This document shows, piece by piece, positions 18,561 to 29,100 of a DNA stretch of 64,000 nt; the stretch's first letter is position 1; each line of letters begins with the position of its first letter. Source of the stretch: Streptococcus bovimastitidis (GTDB lineage: Bacteria > Bacillota > Bacilli > Lactobacillales > Streptococcaceae); assembly GCF_001885095.1 (NCBI RefSeq), contig NZ_LZDD01000001.1:310001-374000 (forward strand), in the 5' to 3' direction. Both the position numbers and the translations under genes were made by a program. The notes beneath the pieces were generated by a model, which did not search any database, was not told where the DNA came from, and saw only the letters and a program-made list of their open reading frames with translations.

Positions 18561-19661
18561 ATGAAAATTGCTATTATCGGAGCAGGAATTGTCGGCTCAA
18601 CGCTGGCTTTTTACCTGCATCAGAATGGTCTTGAAGATGTGACAATCTATGACTATGGGCAAGGCCAAGCTACAAAAGCAGCGGCTGGTATCATTTGTCC
18701 ATGGTTTTCCAAAAGACGCAATCAGGCCTGGTATCAAATGGCCAATAAAGGAGCTGATTTTTACCAAAAATTAGTGTCAGATTTTAAAGCGCAAGGACAG
18801 TCGACGGATTTTTACCAGCAAAACGGTGTTTATTTACTCAAGAAAAATGACAGTAAATTAGAAGAGCTCTTTGAGATAGCTCAAGCTCGCTTGGAAAGCT
18901 CTCCGATTATTGGAGAATTGAGAATCTTTGAAAAAACAGAAGTTCTAGAAATTTTTCCAGGCTTAGAAGGTTTTGAGAGGGTACTATATGCTTCAGGCGC
19001 TGCACGGGTCGATGGTTCTGATCTCTGTCAAAGTCTCCTTGCCGCAACACCTTACCCGATTCTCAAGGAAAAAGTGTCTCTTAAGCTAAGTGAAGGCAAG
19101 TACCAGATAAAAGGACAGAGCTACGACCAGGTATTCTTAACCAGTGGTGCTTGGCTAGGACAAATTCTGAAGCCTTTAGGTTATCAGGTCGATATCCGTC
19201 CCCAAAAAGGACAACTCCTTGATTATCAGCTGCAATATTTAAATACAGATCAACTCCCTGTCGTTATGCCAGAAGGTGAAATCGATTTGATTCCTTTTTT
19301 TGCTGGAAAATTATCCATTGGAGCCAGCCATGAAAATGACAAAGGTTTTGACCTGACAGAAGATGAGCGGGTCTTGAGGACTCTGGCAGAATCAGCCCAG
19401 ACCTATTATCCAGCCATAGCTGACAGCAAGCCTTCATCCGTTAGAATCGGAACACGAGCCTACACCAGTGACTTTTCACCCTTTTTTGGACAAGTACCTG
19501 GGCAAAAAGGCCTTTATGCAGCTAGTGGTTTAGGGTCATCAGGATTGACAATTGGACCACTTATTGCCTATGAATTGGTCAATCTCTTTTTGGGACAAGA
19601 GACCATCTTAAAGACATCAGATTACCCAATCGAAAACTATGTCTGGCAAGGCCTGAAGTGA
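18561..19661 (+). CDS. FAD-dependent oxidoreductase (D-amino-acid oxidase family)
   Basis: A 366-residue flavoenzyme. The dinucleotide fold GAGIVGSTLAFYL is at residues 7-19, with the DAO family block AAAGIICPW near 40, RPQKGQLLDY near 213 and the C-terminal GLGSSGLTIGPLIAYEL near 327-343. Such enzymes oxidise amines or amino acids; the substrate here is unknown. Shine-Dalgarno GGAGAAAA precedes the ATG. It is the last gene of the trmK-ZIP run, just before the rml operon. Confidence 0.88.
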   Translation: MKIAIIGAGIVGSTLAFYLHQNGLEDVTIYDYGQGQATKAAAGIICPWFSKRRNQAWYQMANKGADFYQKLVSDFKAQGQSTDFYQQNGVYLLKKNDSKLEELFEIAQARLESSPIIGELRIFEKTEVLEIFPGLEGFERVLYASGAARVDGSDLCQSLLAATPYPILKEKVSLKLSEGKYQIKGQSYDQVFLTSGAWLGQILKPLGYQVDIRPQKGQLLDYQLQYLNTDQLPVVMPEGEIDLIPFFAGKLSIGASHENDKGFDLTEDERVLRTLAESAQTYYPAIADSKPSSVRIGTRAYTSDFSPFFGQVPGQKGLYAASGLGSSGLTIGPLIAYELVNLFLGQETILKTSDYPIENYVWQGLK

Positions 19662-19677
19662 CATTGACTTAAAAAAG

Positions 19678-19686
19678 TGATAGAAT
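19678..19686 (+). promoter_or_regulatory. Extended -10 promoter for the rml operon
   Basis: TGATAGAAT, 29 nt before the rmlA ATG. A TTGACT at 19664-19669 lies only 11 bp upstream and so cannot be its -35. Confidence 0.5.
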
Positions 19687-19715
19687 AAAAAGGATTAAAG
19701 AATAGGAGATTATAC

Positions 19716-20585
19716 ATGAAAGGTATTATTCTTGCCGGAGGTTCAGGCACTCGCCTTTATCCATTAACTAGAGCAGCATCAAAACAGTTGATGCCAATTT
19801 ATGACAAACCCATGATTTACTACCCTCTATCAACATTAATGTTGGCTGGGATTAAAGACATCCTCATTATCTCAACACCTCAAGATCTACCCCGTTTTGA
19901 AGACTTATTAGGAGACGGTTCAGAATTTGGGATTAAACTCTCTTACAAAGAACAACCAAGTCCAGATGGATTGGCTCAAGCCTTCATCATTGGTGAAGAC
20001 TTTATCGGAGATGATCGCGTTGCCCTTATTTTAGGAGACAATATTTATCATGGCAATGGTCTGACAAAAATGCTTCAAAAGGCTGCTGCTAAAGAAAAAG
20101 GGGCAACTGTTTTTGGTTACCAAGTTAAGGACCCAGAACGCTTTGGTGTGGTTGAGTTTGACCAAGATATGAATGCCATCTCCATCGAAGAAAAACCTGC
20201 TGTACCAAAATCTAACTACGCCGTAACAGGTTTATATTTTTATGACAATGATGTCGTTGAAATTGCTAAAAACATTAAACCAAGTGACCGTGGTGAATTG
20301 GAAATTACCGATGTTAACAAAGCTTATCTAGACCGTGGTGACCTCTCTGTTGAATTAATGGGCCGTGGCTTTGCATGGCTTGATACTGGAACACATGAAA
20401 GTCTTCTTGAAGCAGCACAGTATATTGAAACTGTTCAACGTCTCCAAAATGCTCAAGTTGCTAACTTAGAAGAAATTGCCTACCGCATGGGTTACATCAC
20501 TAAAGAAGACGTCCATAATCTTGCTCAATCATTGAAGAAAAATGAATATGGTCAATACCTTCTACGTTTGATTGGAGAAGCTTAA
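19716..20585 (+). CDS. rmlA: Glucose-1-phosphate thymidylyltransferase
   Basis: A 289-residue RmlA/RfbA, catalysing dTTP plus glucose-1-phosphate to dTDP-glucose, the first step of dTDP-L-rhamnose synthesis. The N-terminal [11 protein letters not shown] pyrophosphorylase signature, [11 protein letters not shown] near 84, GDNIYHG near 110 and the late [19 protein letters not shown] are all present. It overlaps rmlC by one base. Rhamnose feeds the group-carbohydrate/rhamnan polysaccharide of the streptococcal wall, so the operon is probably essential or nearly so. The symbol rfbA is also used. Confidence 0.97.
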   Translation: MKGIILAGGSGTRLYPLTRAASKQLMPIYDKPMIYYPLSTLMLAGIKDILIISTPQDLPRFEDLLGDGSEFGIKLSYKEQPSPDGLAQAFIIGEDFIGDDRVALILGDNIYHGNGLTKMLQKAAAKEKGATVFGYQVKDPERFGVVEFDQDMNAISIEEKPAVPKSNYAVTGLYFYDNDVVEIAKNIKPSDRGELEITDVNKAYLDRGDLSVELMGRGFAWLDTGTHESLLEAAQYIETVQRLQNAQVANLEEIAYRMGYITKEDVHNLAQSLKKNEYGQYLLRLIGEA

Positions 20586-21178
20586 TGTCTGAACAATTTT
20601 TTGAAAAAGAATTAGCCTGTCGTCCAATTGAAGCTATTCCAGGATTATTGGAATTTGATATTCCTGTTCATGGGGATAACCGTGGTTGGTTTAAAGAAAA
20701 CTTCCAAAAAGCCAAAATGGTACCATTAGGTTTCCCTGAATCTTTCTTTGCGGAAGGTAAATTACAAAATAACGTGTCTTTCTCACGTCAACACGTTCTG
20801 CGTGGACTTCATGCAGAACCTTGGGATAAATACATCTCAGTTGCTGATGAAGGAAAAGTGTTAGGGTCGTGGGTTGACTTACGTGAAGGGGATAGCTTTG
20901 GTAATGTCTACCAAACAGTCATTGATGCTTCAAAAGGCATTTTTGTTCCTCGTGGCGTTGCAAATGGTTTCCAAGTTTTATCGGAAAAAGTATCATACAG
21001 CTACTTAGTTAATGACTATTGGGCTTTAGAATTAAAACCTAAATATGCCTTTGTTAACTATGCTGATCCAAGCCTTGCTATCAAGTGGGAAAACTTAGAG
21101 CAAGCAGAAGTTTCTGAAGCAGATAAGAACCATCCTTTCCTAAAAGATGTTAAACCCCTTAAAAAAGAAGATTTATAA
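20585..21178 (+). CDS. rmlC: dTDP-4-dehydrorhamnose 3,5-epimerase
   Basis: A 197-residue RmlC cupin. The active-site block HVLRGLHAEPW near residues 75-85 carries the catalytic His, and IFVPRGVANGFQVLSE near 119-134 is the second signature. It epimerises C3 and C5 of dTDP-4-keto-6-deoxyglucose. As in other streptococci, rmlC sits between rmlA and rmlB. The second enzyme of the route (RmlB) follows after 45 bp; the final reductase RmlD is not in the window. Confidence 0.96.
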   Translation: MSEQFFEKELACRPIEAIPGLLEFDIPVHGDNRGWFKENFQKAKMVPLGFPESFFAEGKLQNNVSFSRQHVLRGLHAEPWDKYISVADEGKVLGSWVDLREGDSFGNVYQTVIDASKGIFVPRGVANGFQVLSEKVSYSYLVNDYWALELKPKYAFVNYADPSLAIKWENLEQAEVSEADKNHPFLKDVKPLKKEDL

Positions 21179-21208
21179 GAGTTAATTTTAGACTTTGTTC
21201 TAAAATGA

Positions 21209-22270
<1,062 letters not shown>

Positions 22271-22271
22271 T

Positions 22272-22295
22272 AAAAAGAGCCTAAGGGCTCTTTTT
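22272..22295. terminator. Bidirectional terminator after rmlB
   Basis: A 10-bp stem (22272-22281 with 22286-22295) with flanking A and T runs, between rmlB (+) and a convergent small gene (-). Confidence 0.88.
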
Positions 22296-22301
22296 TCTTG
22301 A

Positions 22302-22493
22302 TTATTTACCAAATAGGCCTTTAACTTGATCAAGGACTCCAGAAAGTCCTTCTGTACCGTCTAGTAAGCCTTTAGCTTCTTCAAAGTATGTTCCTAGATC
22401 ATCTTTATTGGTTTCGATGAAGTCTTTAGCACCGGCTAAATCTTTGTTGGCGATAAGTTCTTTGACTTGATCAAATAGTTCTTGTGGGTTCAT
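22302..22493 (-). CDS. Small conserved protein of unknown function
   Basis: A 63-residue acidic protein, starting MNPQELFDQVKELIANKDL and ending VLDQVKGLFGK. It appears to consist of several short amphipathic helices, with the heptad-like pattern F-QV-ELI, F-I, and VLDQVKGLF. There is no signal peptide or cysteine. The Shine-Dalgarno AGAGG lies about 8 nt before the ATG. It is the downstream gene behind the lactonase on the same strand, but the 69-bp gap makes joint transcription only possible. I do not recognise a function. Confidence 0.82.
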   Translation of the reverse strand: MNPQELFDQVKELIANKDLAGAKDFIETNKDDLGTYFEEAKGLLDGTEGLSGVLDQVKGLFGK

Positions 22494-22562
22494 GTGAAAT
22501 ACCTCTTCTATTTTATAATCTTATTTAATCACACGGATTCCTAAATAGCAAACAATTTGATA

Positions 22563-23576
22563 TTATTCTGGGAAATAAATACAAACAGCTTCTGGTAGGT
22601 AAAAATCCTTTGAAACTAGGCTTAGTTTGCCTGTTTCTGAATCCCTCTTAAAGATGGTAGCATTTGTGCTATCTTGGTGTCCCACAATCAGATAATTCTG
22701 GTCAGGACTGAGATTGAAATCTCGCGGATTCTTGCCATGGCAGGGAACAATCTCACGCAAACTTAACTGGGCATCCTTATTCACCGCAAAAACAGCAATA
22801 GAATCATGACCACGATTGCTGGCATAGAGGAACTTGCCGTCTTGACTAATCCGGATAGCAGCTGTAGCGTTGAAGTCCTTAAAATCCTCTGGCAAAGTCG
22901 AGATGGTTTGAAGTCGCTCAAAGTATCCGCAGCCATTATAAATTAAGACTTCCACAGTTGAATTGAGCTCACATAGAAGGTAGGCGATTTTCTGGTTGGG
23001 GTGGAAGACCAAGTGGCGAGGACCTGCACCAGAAATTGATTGATATTCAGTAATCAATTCCAATTTTCCTTGCTCAGAAATCGCAAAGCTTCTCACTTTG
23101 TCACTGCCTAAGTCGCAGGTAATCAAGTATCTATCTGGGCTGAGGCCAACAAAATGAGCATGGGCAGATTTTTGATTTTGGTGTGGACCAGTGCCTTTAA
23201 GTGGGACCAAATCAGCGAGTTTTATACCATCATTTTCTTCAATCTGGTAGGCGGTGATTTCTCCCTTGTGGTAGTTTGCTCCATAAAGTAATTGACGCTT
23301 TTCATCAATGGCTAGATGGCAGAGGGGCGCCCCTTCAAGGAGGACGCAATTAATAAGTTTTCCCTCAGCGTCGAAAGCAGCAATTCCCCCTTGATTGCCC
23401 TCTTTGCGAATGGCATAGAGATTGCCTTTTTGAGAGGTTACTAAATATGTAGGGGAATCTGTTTCAATAATATTTTTGAGGTCAGATAAGTGACCATTGC
23501 TTTGATTAAATTGTGCTTTATAGATGCCTTTTGAAAGGCCTTTGGTATAGGTACCAAAATAAATGTCTTTTTTCAT
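22563..23576 (-). CDS. Lactonase family protein (YkgB/Pgl-like beta-propeller)
   Basis: A 337-residue seven-bladed beta-propeller of the 6-phosphogluconolactonase (Pgl) type. The N-terminal DIYFGTYTKGLSKGIY, the mid block HAHFVGLSPDRYLITCDLGSDKV near 145-167, GPRHLVFHPN near 190 and LYASNRGHDSIAVF near 245-258 are family hallmarks. True 6-phosphogluconolactonase activity is an inference; many members have other lactone substrates. Shine-Dalgarno AGGAGG is placed 9-10 nt before the ATG. It is divergent from mutX, with overlapping promoters in the 85-bp gap. Confidence 0.9.
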   Translation of the reverse strand: MKKDIYFGTYTKGLSKGIYKAQFNQSNGHLSDLKNIIETDSPTYLVTSQKGNLYAIRKEGNQGGIAAFDAEGKLINCVLLEGAPLCHLAIDEKRQLLYGANYHKGEITAYQIEENDGIKLADLVPLKGTGPHQNQKSAHAHFVGLSPDRYLITCDLGSDKVRSFAISEQGKLELITEYQSISGAGPRHLVFHPNQKIAYLLCELNSTVEVLIYNGCGYFERLQTISTLPEDFKDFNATAAIRISQDGKFLYASNRGHDSIAVFAVNKDAQLSLREIVPCHGKNPRDFNLSPDQNYLIVGHQDSTNATIFKRDSETGKLSLVSKDFYLPEAVCIYFPE

Positions 23577-23601
23577 GCTTTCTTTGCCTCCTGCTGATTT
23601 A

Positions 23602-23633
23602 ATGATAGCATATTTTACGGTTCTTGGTATAAT
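23602..23633. promoter_or_regulatory. Divergent promoters of the lactonase gene and mutX
   Basis: On the + strand TGGTATAAT (TATAAT 23628-23633) lies 28 nt before the mutX ATG. On the minus strand TGCTATCAT (TATCAT 23607-23602) is placed for the lactonase gene. The -35 regions would overlap, so the two transcription starts may compete. Confidence 0.6.
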
Positions 23634-23661
23634 AGATACAAAGAAAATAAAGGATACAATA

Positions 23662-24189
23662 ATGACAAAATTGGCAACAATCTGTTATATAGATAATGGA
23701 GAATCCTTATTACTTCTCCATCGCAATAAAAAAGACAATGATGTCCATGAAGGAAAATGGATATCGGTTGGTGGTAAATTGGAAGCAGGTGAAAGCCCTG
23801 ACCAATGTGCTATCAGAGAAATTTATGAGGAAACTCATCTCAAAGTTGAAAAAATGGACTTCAAAGGGGTTATTACTTTCCCTGAATTTACGCCAGGCCA
23901 TGACTGGTACACTTATGTCTTTAAGGTGACAGCCTTTAGTGGTCAATTAATTTCAGATGAAGAATCGCGAGAAGGAACTCTCGAATGGGTACCTTATGAC
24001 CAAGTTCTGACTAAACCGACTTGGGAAGGCGATTACGACATCTTCAAATGGATTTTGGAAGACCGCCCATTTTTCTCAGCTAAATTCAGTTACGGACCAA
24101 ATCATCAATTATTAGAGAAAGAAGTGACCTTTTATGGCTCAGAAAAGGGAACTGGAATAGAAAAGGGAGGACAAAATATTAATGAATAA
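23662..24189 (+). CDS. mutX: 8-oxo-dGTP diphosphatase MutX (Nudix)
   Basis: A 175-residue Nudix hydrolase that resembles streptococcal MutX, which clears oxidised nucleotides. The Nudix box starts GGKLEAGESPDQCAIREIYE near residue 38 and matches GX5EX7REUXEEXGU, with a final T-H-L in place of the usual Gly. The frame can be extended upstream to 23563, but that region holds the promoter and the start of the lactonase gene; ATG 23662 with AAAGGA nearby gives the family N-terminus MTKLATICYIDNG. It overlaps the next gene by 8 bp. Confidence 0.93.
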   Translation: MTKLATICYIDNGESLLLLHRNKKDNDVHEGKWISVGGKLEAGESPDQCAIREIYEETHLKVEKMDFKGVITFPEFTPGHDWYTYVFKVTAFSGQLISDEESREGTLEWVPYDQVLTKPTWEGDYDIFKWILEDRPFFSAKFSYGPNHQLLEKEVTFYGSEKGTGIEKGGQNINE

Positions 24190-25363
24190 AAAAATTGATC
24201 ATCAGTTAGAAGAAAGTTGGTTTTACAAATGGATTCTCAACAATAAGGCCGTTGTAAGCTTACTTATTATCTTGCTGGTTTTTTGTATTATTTTTGTCTT
24301 TACGAAAATTTCCTTCTTATTTACTTCAGTTGCTGCTTTTTTGACAATCTTAATGTTACCCTTGGTCATCTCGACACTTCTTTATTATTTGACCAAACCA
24401 TTGGTTGACCGTATTGAAGCCCTGGGACCTAACCGAACAGTTTCCATCTTTATTGTCTTCTCATTTATCTTATTGATGCTTATTTGGGCCTTTTCCGGTT
24501 TAATTCCAATGATTAGTCATCAAACAACGACATTTATTTCGGACCTTCCTAAATATGTTGAAACGGTCAATAAAGAGGCTAATAAACTTTTGGAAAATGA
24601 TTGGTTGGTTAGCTACCGATCAGAATTGCAGAGCATGTTAAGCAATGTTAGCAAGAAAGCTTTAGATTATGCGGAAAGCTTTTCTAAAAATGCTCTTGAT
24701 TGGGCTGGTACATTTGCTAGTGCCATCGCAAGAATTGCTGTTTCCATTATCATCTCACCTTTCATTGTCTTCTACTTCCTCCGAGATAGTGGCAAGATGA
24801 AAGATGGTCTAGTTAATGTGTTACCAACACGCCTAAGAATTCCTATTTCGCGTGTCCTTGGTGATATAAATAAACAATTATCAGGATATGTCCAAGGACA
24901 AGTAACAGTTGCCATCATCGTTGGTTTTATGTTCGCCATCTTGTTTAGCATGGTTGGACTGAAATATTCTGTTACTTTCGCCATCGTAGCAGGATTCTTG
25001 AATATGGTACCTTATTTAGGCTCTTTCTTAGCGATGGTGCCAGTTGTCATCATGGCCATGGTTCAAGGTCCTCTGATGTTAGTTAAGGTATTACTGGTCT
25101 TTACTGTCGAGCAAACCATTGAAGGGCGTTTTGTCACCCCATTAGTATTAGGTAATAAATTAAGTATTCATCCAATAACCATCATGTTCCTCTTATTAAC
25201 ATCAGGCGCTATGTTTGGCGTTTGGGGAGTCTTCTTAATCATTCCTATTTATGCTTCCTTGAAAGTTATCGTTAAAGAACTCTTTGATTGGTACAAATCT
25301 GTAAGTAATCTTTATGTTGATAACAAAATTATTGTGAAGGAGAAAAAAGACCGTGTTAAATAG
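24182..25363 (+). CDS. AI-2E family membrane transporter
   Basis: A 393-residue protein with eight likely transmembrane helices arranged as in the AI-2E/PerM family: two N-terminal pairs, a soluble middle region (about 120-180, LPKYVETVNKEANKLL), then the C-terminal core with FLNMVPYLGSFLAMVPVVIMA near 278 and the family motif EGRFVTPLVLGNKLSIHP near 320. Members move various solutes (some Na+/H+ exchange), and the substrate here is not known. GGAGG lies 10-11 nt before the ATG. It overlaps the mutX end and the next gene by 8 and 11 bp, so translation of the three is coupled. Confidence 0.9.
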   Translation: MNKKIDHQLEESWFYKWILNNKAVVSLLIILLVFCIIFVFTKISFLFTSVAAFLTILMLPLVISTLLYYLTKPLVDRIEALGPNRTVSIFIVFSFILLMLIWAFSGLIPMISHQTTTFISDLPKYVETVNKEANKLLENDWLVSYRSELQSMLSNVSKKALDYAESFSKNALDWAGTFASAIARIAVSIIISPFIVFYFLRDSGKMKDGLVNVLPTRLRIPISRVLGDINKQLSGYVQGQVTVAIIVGFMFAILFSMVGLKYSVTFAIVAGFLNMVPYLGSFLAMVPVVIMAMVQGPLMLVKVLLVFTVEQTIEGRFVTPLVLGNKLSIHPITIMFLLLTSGAMFGVWGVFLIIPIYASLKVIVKELFDWYKSVSNLYVDNKIIVKEKKDRVK

Positions 25364-26585
25364 TGAAAAAATGATAGCCTCTATTGATCAAGGCGATTTA
25401 GAGCATGCGGAAAAGTATTTTGAAAAAGCTTTGAAATATGATGATTCGGAAAGTCTCTTGGCTCTTGGTCAATACCTAGAAGGAATAGGTTTTTTACCCC
25501 ATGCCAAACGCCTCTATTCTCAAATAGAATCAGACTATCCAGAAGTCAATTTAAACCTAGCACAGATAGTAGCAGAAGATGGCCTAATTGAAGAGGCCTT
25601 CCTCTATTTAGATAAGATTCCAACAGATAGTCCGGATTATCTCCATACCTTAATTATTATGGCTGATCTATATGATATGGAGGGCTTGACCGATGTTGCC
25701 CACGAAAAGTTATTAGAAGCGGAAAATTTAAGTGATGATCCGCTCATCATTTATGGTTTAGCAGAATTAGAAATGGATTTAGGTCAATTCCAGGAAGCCA
25801 TAAACCATTACGCCCAATTGGATAATCGAGATTTTCTAGAAAGCACTGGTGTCTCAACCTATCAACGGATTGGACGTGCCTATGCTAGCTTGGGTAAATT
25901 TGAAGCTGCTCTCGAGTTTTTAGAAAAAGCTGTTGAGATTTCTTATGACGATGACACTGTCTATGAGTTAGCAACCATCTTATATGACCAAGAAGAGTAT
26001 CAAAAAGCTAATCTATATTTCAAACAGCTAGAAGCCATGAATCCAGATTATGAAGGCTATGAATATGCCTATGCCCAAAGCCTTCATGAAGAACATAAAA
26101 CAGCAGAAGCGCTACGCTTAACCCAACAAGCTATTCGGAAAAATGCTTATGACAGTCAACTTCTCCTTTTAGCTTCGCAATTGGCCTTTGAAGAACATGA
26201 TGCTGACTTATCAGAGCAATACTTGTTAGAAGCAAAAGTGATGGCTGAAGATACCGAAGAAGTTATTATGCGTTTATCAAGCCTTTACCTGGACAGCCAA
26301 CGCTATTGTGAATTAGTTGCCTTGGATAATGACCAATTAGACAATCTTCTTAGTAAGTGGAATATTGCTAAAGGTTATCAAGCTTTAGAAGAGGATGAAA
26401 AAGCAATGGCCATTTACCAAGAACTAGAAGCAGAACTAAAAGAAAATCCTGAATTCTTGCAGGATTATGCCTATATTTTAAGAGATTTTGGTCAAAGCGA
26501 TAAGGCAGGACAAATGTGTCAGCTTTATTTAAATCTCGTACCAGATGATCTTAATATGCAAGAATTCTTAGAAGAACTCCAATGA
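25353..26585 (+). CDS. TPR-repeat protein
   Basis: A 410-residue soluble protein with about ten tetratricopeptide-like repeats, e.g. LEHAEKYFEKALKYDD, FEAALEFLEKAVEISYDD, YQKANLYFKQLEAMNPD and AMAIYQELEAELKENPE. The first codon is GTG at 25353, chosen because AAGGAG is 9 nt upstream and an ATG only appears six codons later. It overlaps the AI-2E permease gene by 11 bp, so it may be a partner or scaffold for it, although no enzymatic domain is visible. Confidence 0.88.
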   Translation: MLNSEKMIASIDQGDLEHAEKYFEKALKYDDSESLLALGQYLEGIGFLPHAKRLYSQIESDYPEVNLNLAQIVAEDGLIEEAFLYLDKIPTDSPDYLHTLIIMADLYDMEGLTDVAHEKLLEAENLSDDPLIIYGLAELEMDLGQFQEAINHYAQLDNRDFLESTGVSTYQRIGRAYASLGKFEAALEFLEKAVEISYDDDTVYELATILYDQEEYQKANLYFKQLEAMNPDYEGYEYAYAQSLHEEHKTAEALRLTQQAIRKNAYDSQLLLLASQLAFEEHDADLSEQYLLEAKVMAEDTEEVIMRLSSLYLDSQRYCELVALDNDQLDNLLSKWNIAKGYQALEEDEKAMAIYQELEAELKENPEFLQDYAYILRDFGQSDKAGQMCQLYLNLVPDDLNMQEFLEELQ

Positions 26586-26587
26586 TT

Positions 26588-26601
26588 TTGCAAACGTTTT
26601 T
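26588..26601. promoter_or_regulatory. cre-like site upstream of alsS
   Basis: TTGCAAACGTTTTT-type sequence at about 26588-26601, fitting the core AA-R-CG of catabolite responsive elements with one or two departures from consensus. It lies about 55 bp upstream of the -10 box of alsS, a position suited to activation by CcpA, which is known for acetoin genes in Bacillus. The match is suggestive only. Confidence 0.4.
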
Positions 26602-26654
26602 TCAGAAAACATATAAAATTTACAAATTGATTTCAAGAAATTTGAAAATTGAAG

Positions 26655-26663
26655 TGCTATAAT
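26655..26663 (+). promoter_or_regulatory. Extended -10 promoter for alsS-alsD
   Basis: TGCTATAAT with TATAAT at 26658-26663, 29 nt before the alsS ATG. Confidence 0.65.
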
Positions 26664-26692
26664 AAAGTCATATTGTGAATGAGGAGTAAAAA

Positions 26693-28369
26693 ATGACAGA
26701 TTCAAAACAAATGTATGGGGCTGATTTAGTAATTGACAGCCTCATTAATCATGACGTAAAGTATGTATTTGGGATTCCGGGAGCTAAGATTGACCGTGTT
26801 TTTGATACTTTAGAAGACAAAGGGCCACAACTTATCATTTCTCGCCATGAGCAAAATGCTACTTTTATGGCTCAAGGGATTGGCCGGATTACAGGAAAAC
26901 CAGGTGTTGTCATCGCGACAAGTGGTCCTGGTATTTCTAACCTTGCGACTGGTCTTGTTACTGCTACGGCTGAAGGCGACCCAGTATTAGCAATTGGTGG
27001 TCAGGTTAAAAGAAGTGACCTTTTAAAAAGAGCTCACCAATCCATGAACAATGTGGCAATGTTAGAGCCAATCACCAAATACTCAGCTGAAGTCCATGAT
27101 GCTGATACACTGTCAGAAACGATTGCTAATGCTTACCGTAAAGCTAAATCTGGTAAGCCAGGTGCAAGTTTCATTTCTATTCCTCAAGATGTCACTGACA
27201 GTCCTGTTAAGGTCAATGCGATTAAGCCATTGACTGCTCCAAAACTTGGATCTGCTTCGGTGGAAGATATTAATTATTTAGCGCAAGCCATTCGTAACGC
27301 TGTTTTACCGGTTCTACTATTAGGCAATGGCGCATCAGATGAAAAAGTAACGGCTTCAATTCGTCGCTTGCTTGAATCGGTGAAATTGCCAGTTGTTGAG
27401 ACTTTCCAAGGGGCTGGAATTGTTTCGCGTGAATTGGAAGAAGAAACTTTCTTTGGTCGTGTCGGTCTTTTCCGTAACCAACCAGGCGATATGCTTTTGA
27501 AGAAATCAGACTTAGTGATTGCTATTGGTTATGACCCAATTGAATACGAAGCCCGTAACTGGAATGCGGAAATTTCGGCGCGCGTCATTGTAATTGATGT
27601 GGCTCAAGCTGAAATCGATACTTATTTCCAACCAGAACGTGAATTGATTGGCAGTATTTCTAACACCATTGATTTACTTTTACCAGCGGTTAATGGCTAT
27701 GCACTTCCTCAAGGTTCAGTGGAATACTTGCAAAACCTTAAGAAAAACCTAGATGGTGACCTTAAATTTGATCGTCAGTCTGCAGAAGGTTTGGTTCATC
27801 CATTAGATGTAATGGATGTCTTGCAAGAACAAACAGAAGATGATATGACTGTAACGGTTGACGTTGGTAGCCACTATATCTGGATGGCCCGCTACTTCAA
27901 ATCTTATGAAGCGCGTCATTTGCTCTTCTCAAATGGGATGCAGACTCTAGGTGTTGCTTTACCTTGGGCAATATCGGCAGCATTAGTACGTCCTAATAAA
28001 ACTGTGATGTCTGTTTCTGGTGACGGTGGATTCCTCTTCTCAGCTCAAGAATTAGAAGTGGCAGTACGTCTTAATTTACCAATCGTTCATATGATTTGGA
28101 ATGACGGCCGTTATAATATGGTTGAGTTCCAAGAAGAAATGAAATATGGTCGTTCATCAGGGGTTCAATTAGGCGAAGTTGATTTTGTTAAATATGCAGA
28201 AGCTTTTGGAGCTAAAGGATACCGTGTTAACAGTAAAGAAAGCTTTAAAGAAACCCTAGCACAAGCCATTAAAGACTCTAAAAATGGTCCAGTTCTGATT
28301 GATATTCCAATCGATTACAAAGATAATGGACAATTAGGTGAAAACATTTTACCAGACGAATTCTATTAA
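26693..28369 (+). CDS. alsS: Catabolic alpha-acetolactate synthase
   Basis: A 558-residue thiamine-diphosphate enzyme that condenses two pyruvates to alpha-acetolactate and CO2. The N-terminal catalytic Glu is in [16 protein letters not shown] near residue 51, and the ThDP motif starts [20 protein letters not shown] near 444 and ends in ND about 29 residues on. Its single-subunit length, the absence of a nearby regulatory subunit gene and the following alsD mark it as the catabolic AlsS rather than the anabolic IlvB. GAGGAG precedes the ATG. The role is to divert excess pyruvate to acetoin and limit acidification. Confidence 0.95.
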   Translation: MTDSKQMYGADLVIDSLINHDVKYVFGIPGAKIDRVFDTLEDKGPQLIISRHEQNATFMAQGIGRITGKPGVVIATSGPGISNLATGLVTATAEGDPVLAIGGQVKRSDLLKRAHQSMNNVAMLEPITKYSAEVHDADTLSETIANAYRKAKSGKPGASFISIPQDVTDSPVKVNAIKPLTAPKLGSASVEDINYLAQAIRNAVLPVLLLGNGASDEKVTASIRRLLESVKLPVVETFQGAGIVSRELEEETFFGRVGLFRNQPGDMLLKKSDLVIAIGYDPIEYEARNWNAEISARVIVIDVAQAEIDTYFQPERELIGSISNTIDLLLPAVNGYALPQGSVEYLQNLKKNLDGDLKFDRQSAEGLVHPLDVMDVLQEQTEDDMTVTVDVGSHYIWMARYFKSYEARHLLFSNGMQTLGVALPWAISAALVRPNKTVMSVSGDGGFLFSAQELEVAVRLNLPIVHMIWNDGRYNMVEFQEEMKYGRSSGVQLGEVDFVKYAEAFGAKGYRVNSKESFKETLAQAIKDSKNGPVLIDIPIDYKDNGQLGENILPDEFY

Positions 28370-28381
28370 GCAGGTGACCAA

Positions 28382-29098
28382 ATGGTAGAAAAAGTTCTTT
28401 TTCAACATAATACCCTTGCCTCATTGATGGCAGGTTTGTATCGAGGGACCATGCCACTCAGCCAATTGTTGGAGCATGGGGATTTGGGTATTGGTACTCT
28501 CGATTATATCGATGGCGAATTGATTATTCTAGACGGAAAAGCCTACCAAGCTATTGGTACAGGTGATAAAGCACAAGTCATTCAATTGGACGGCAGTCAA
28601 ACCGTACCCTATGCCGCAGTTGTTAAACATGTCGCTGACCAAAGCTTTGCCATAAATCAGGAAATGTCTGATTTAGACTTGAAAGAAAAATTAGAAGCTC
28701 ATTTTGGCACAGCTAATCTCTTTCAATCACTTAAAATCACAGGCCGCTTCAAAAAGATGCACGTCCGCATGATTCAAAAATCGGATATTGGTCCTGCCTT
28801 CGCGGAAGTTGCCAAAAACCAACCTGAATATACAGAAGAAGAGGTAGATGGAACCTTGGTTGGATTCTGGACACCAGAACTTTTCCACGGCGTCAGTGTT
28901 GCTGGCTACCACCTGCATTTTCTTTCCGATGACAAGCAATTTGGTGGCCACGTCATGGACTTCCAAATCCAAAAAGGACAAGTTGAGATCGCTCAAATTG
29001 ATGCCCTGGTTCAGGATTTTCCAAAGAATAGCCAAGCCTTTAAAGAAGCAAACTTTGATGTTGACCAATTACGTCAAGATATAGCAACATCGGAATAA
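28382..29098 (+). CDS. alsD: Alpha-acetolactate decarboxylase
   Basis: A 238-residue enzyme that decarboxylates alpha-acetolactate to acetoin in the cytoplasm. The metal-binding block FHGVSVAGYHLHFLSDDKQFGGHV near residues 168-191 holds three histidines, and the late Glu/Arg region agrees with the family. It lies 12 bp after alsS and is probably on the same transcript. Together the two form a complete pyruvate-to-acetoin route. A long hairpin terminator follows. Confidence 0.95.
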   Translation: MVEKVLFQHNTLASLMAGLYRGTMPLSQLLEHGDLGIGTLDYIDGELIILDGKAYQAIGTGDKAQVIQLDGSQTVPYAAVVKHVADQSFAINQEMSDLDLKEKLEAHFGTANLFQSLKITGRFKKMHVRMIQKSDIGPAFAEVAKNQPEYTEEEVDGTLVGFWTPELFHGVSVAGYHLHFLSDDKQFGGHVMDFQIQKGQVEIAQIDALVQDFPKNSQAFKEANFDVDQLRQDIATSE

Positions 29099-29100
29099 AA

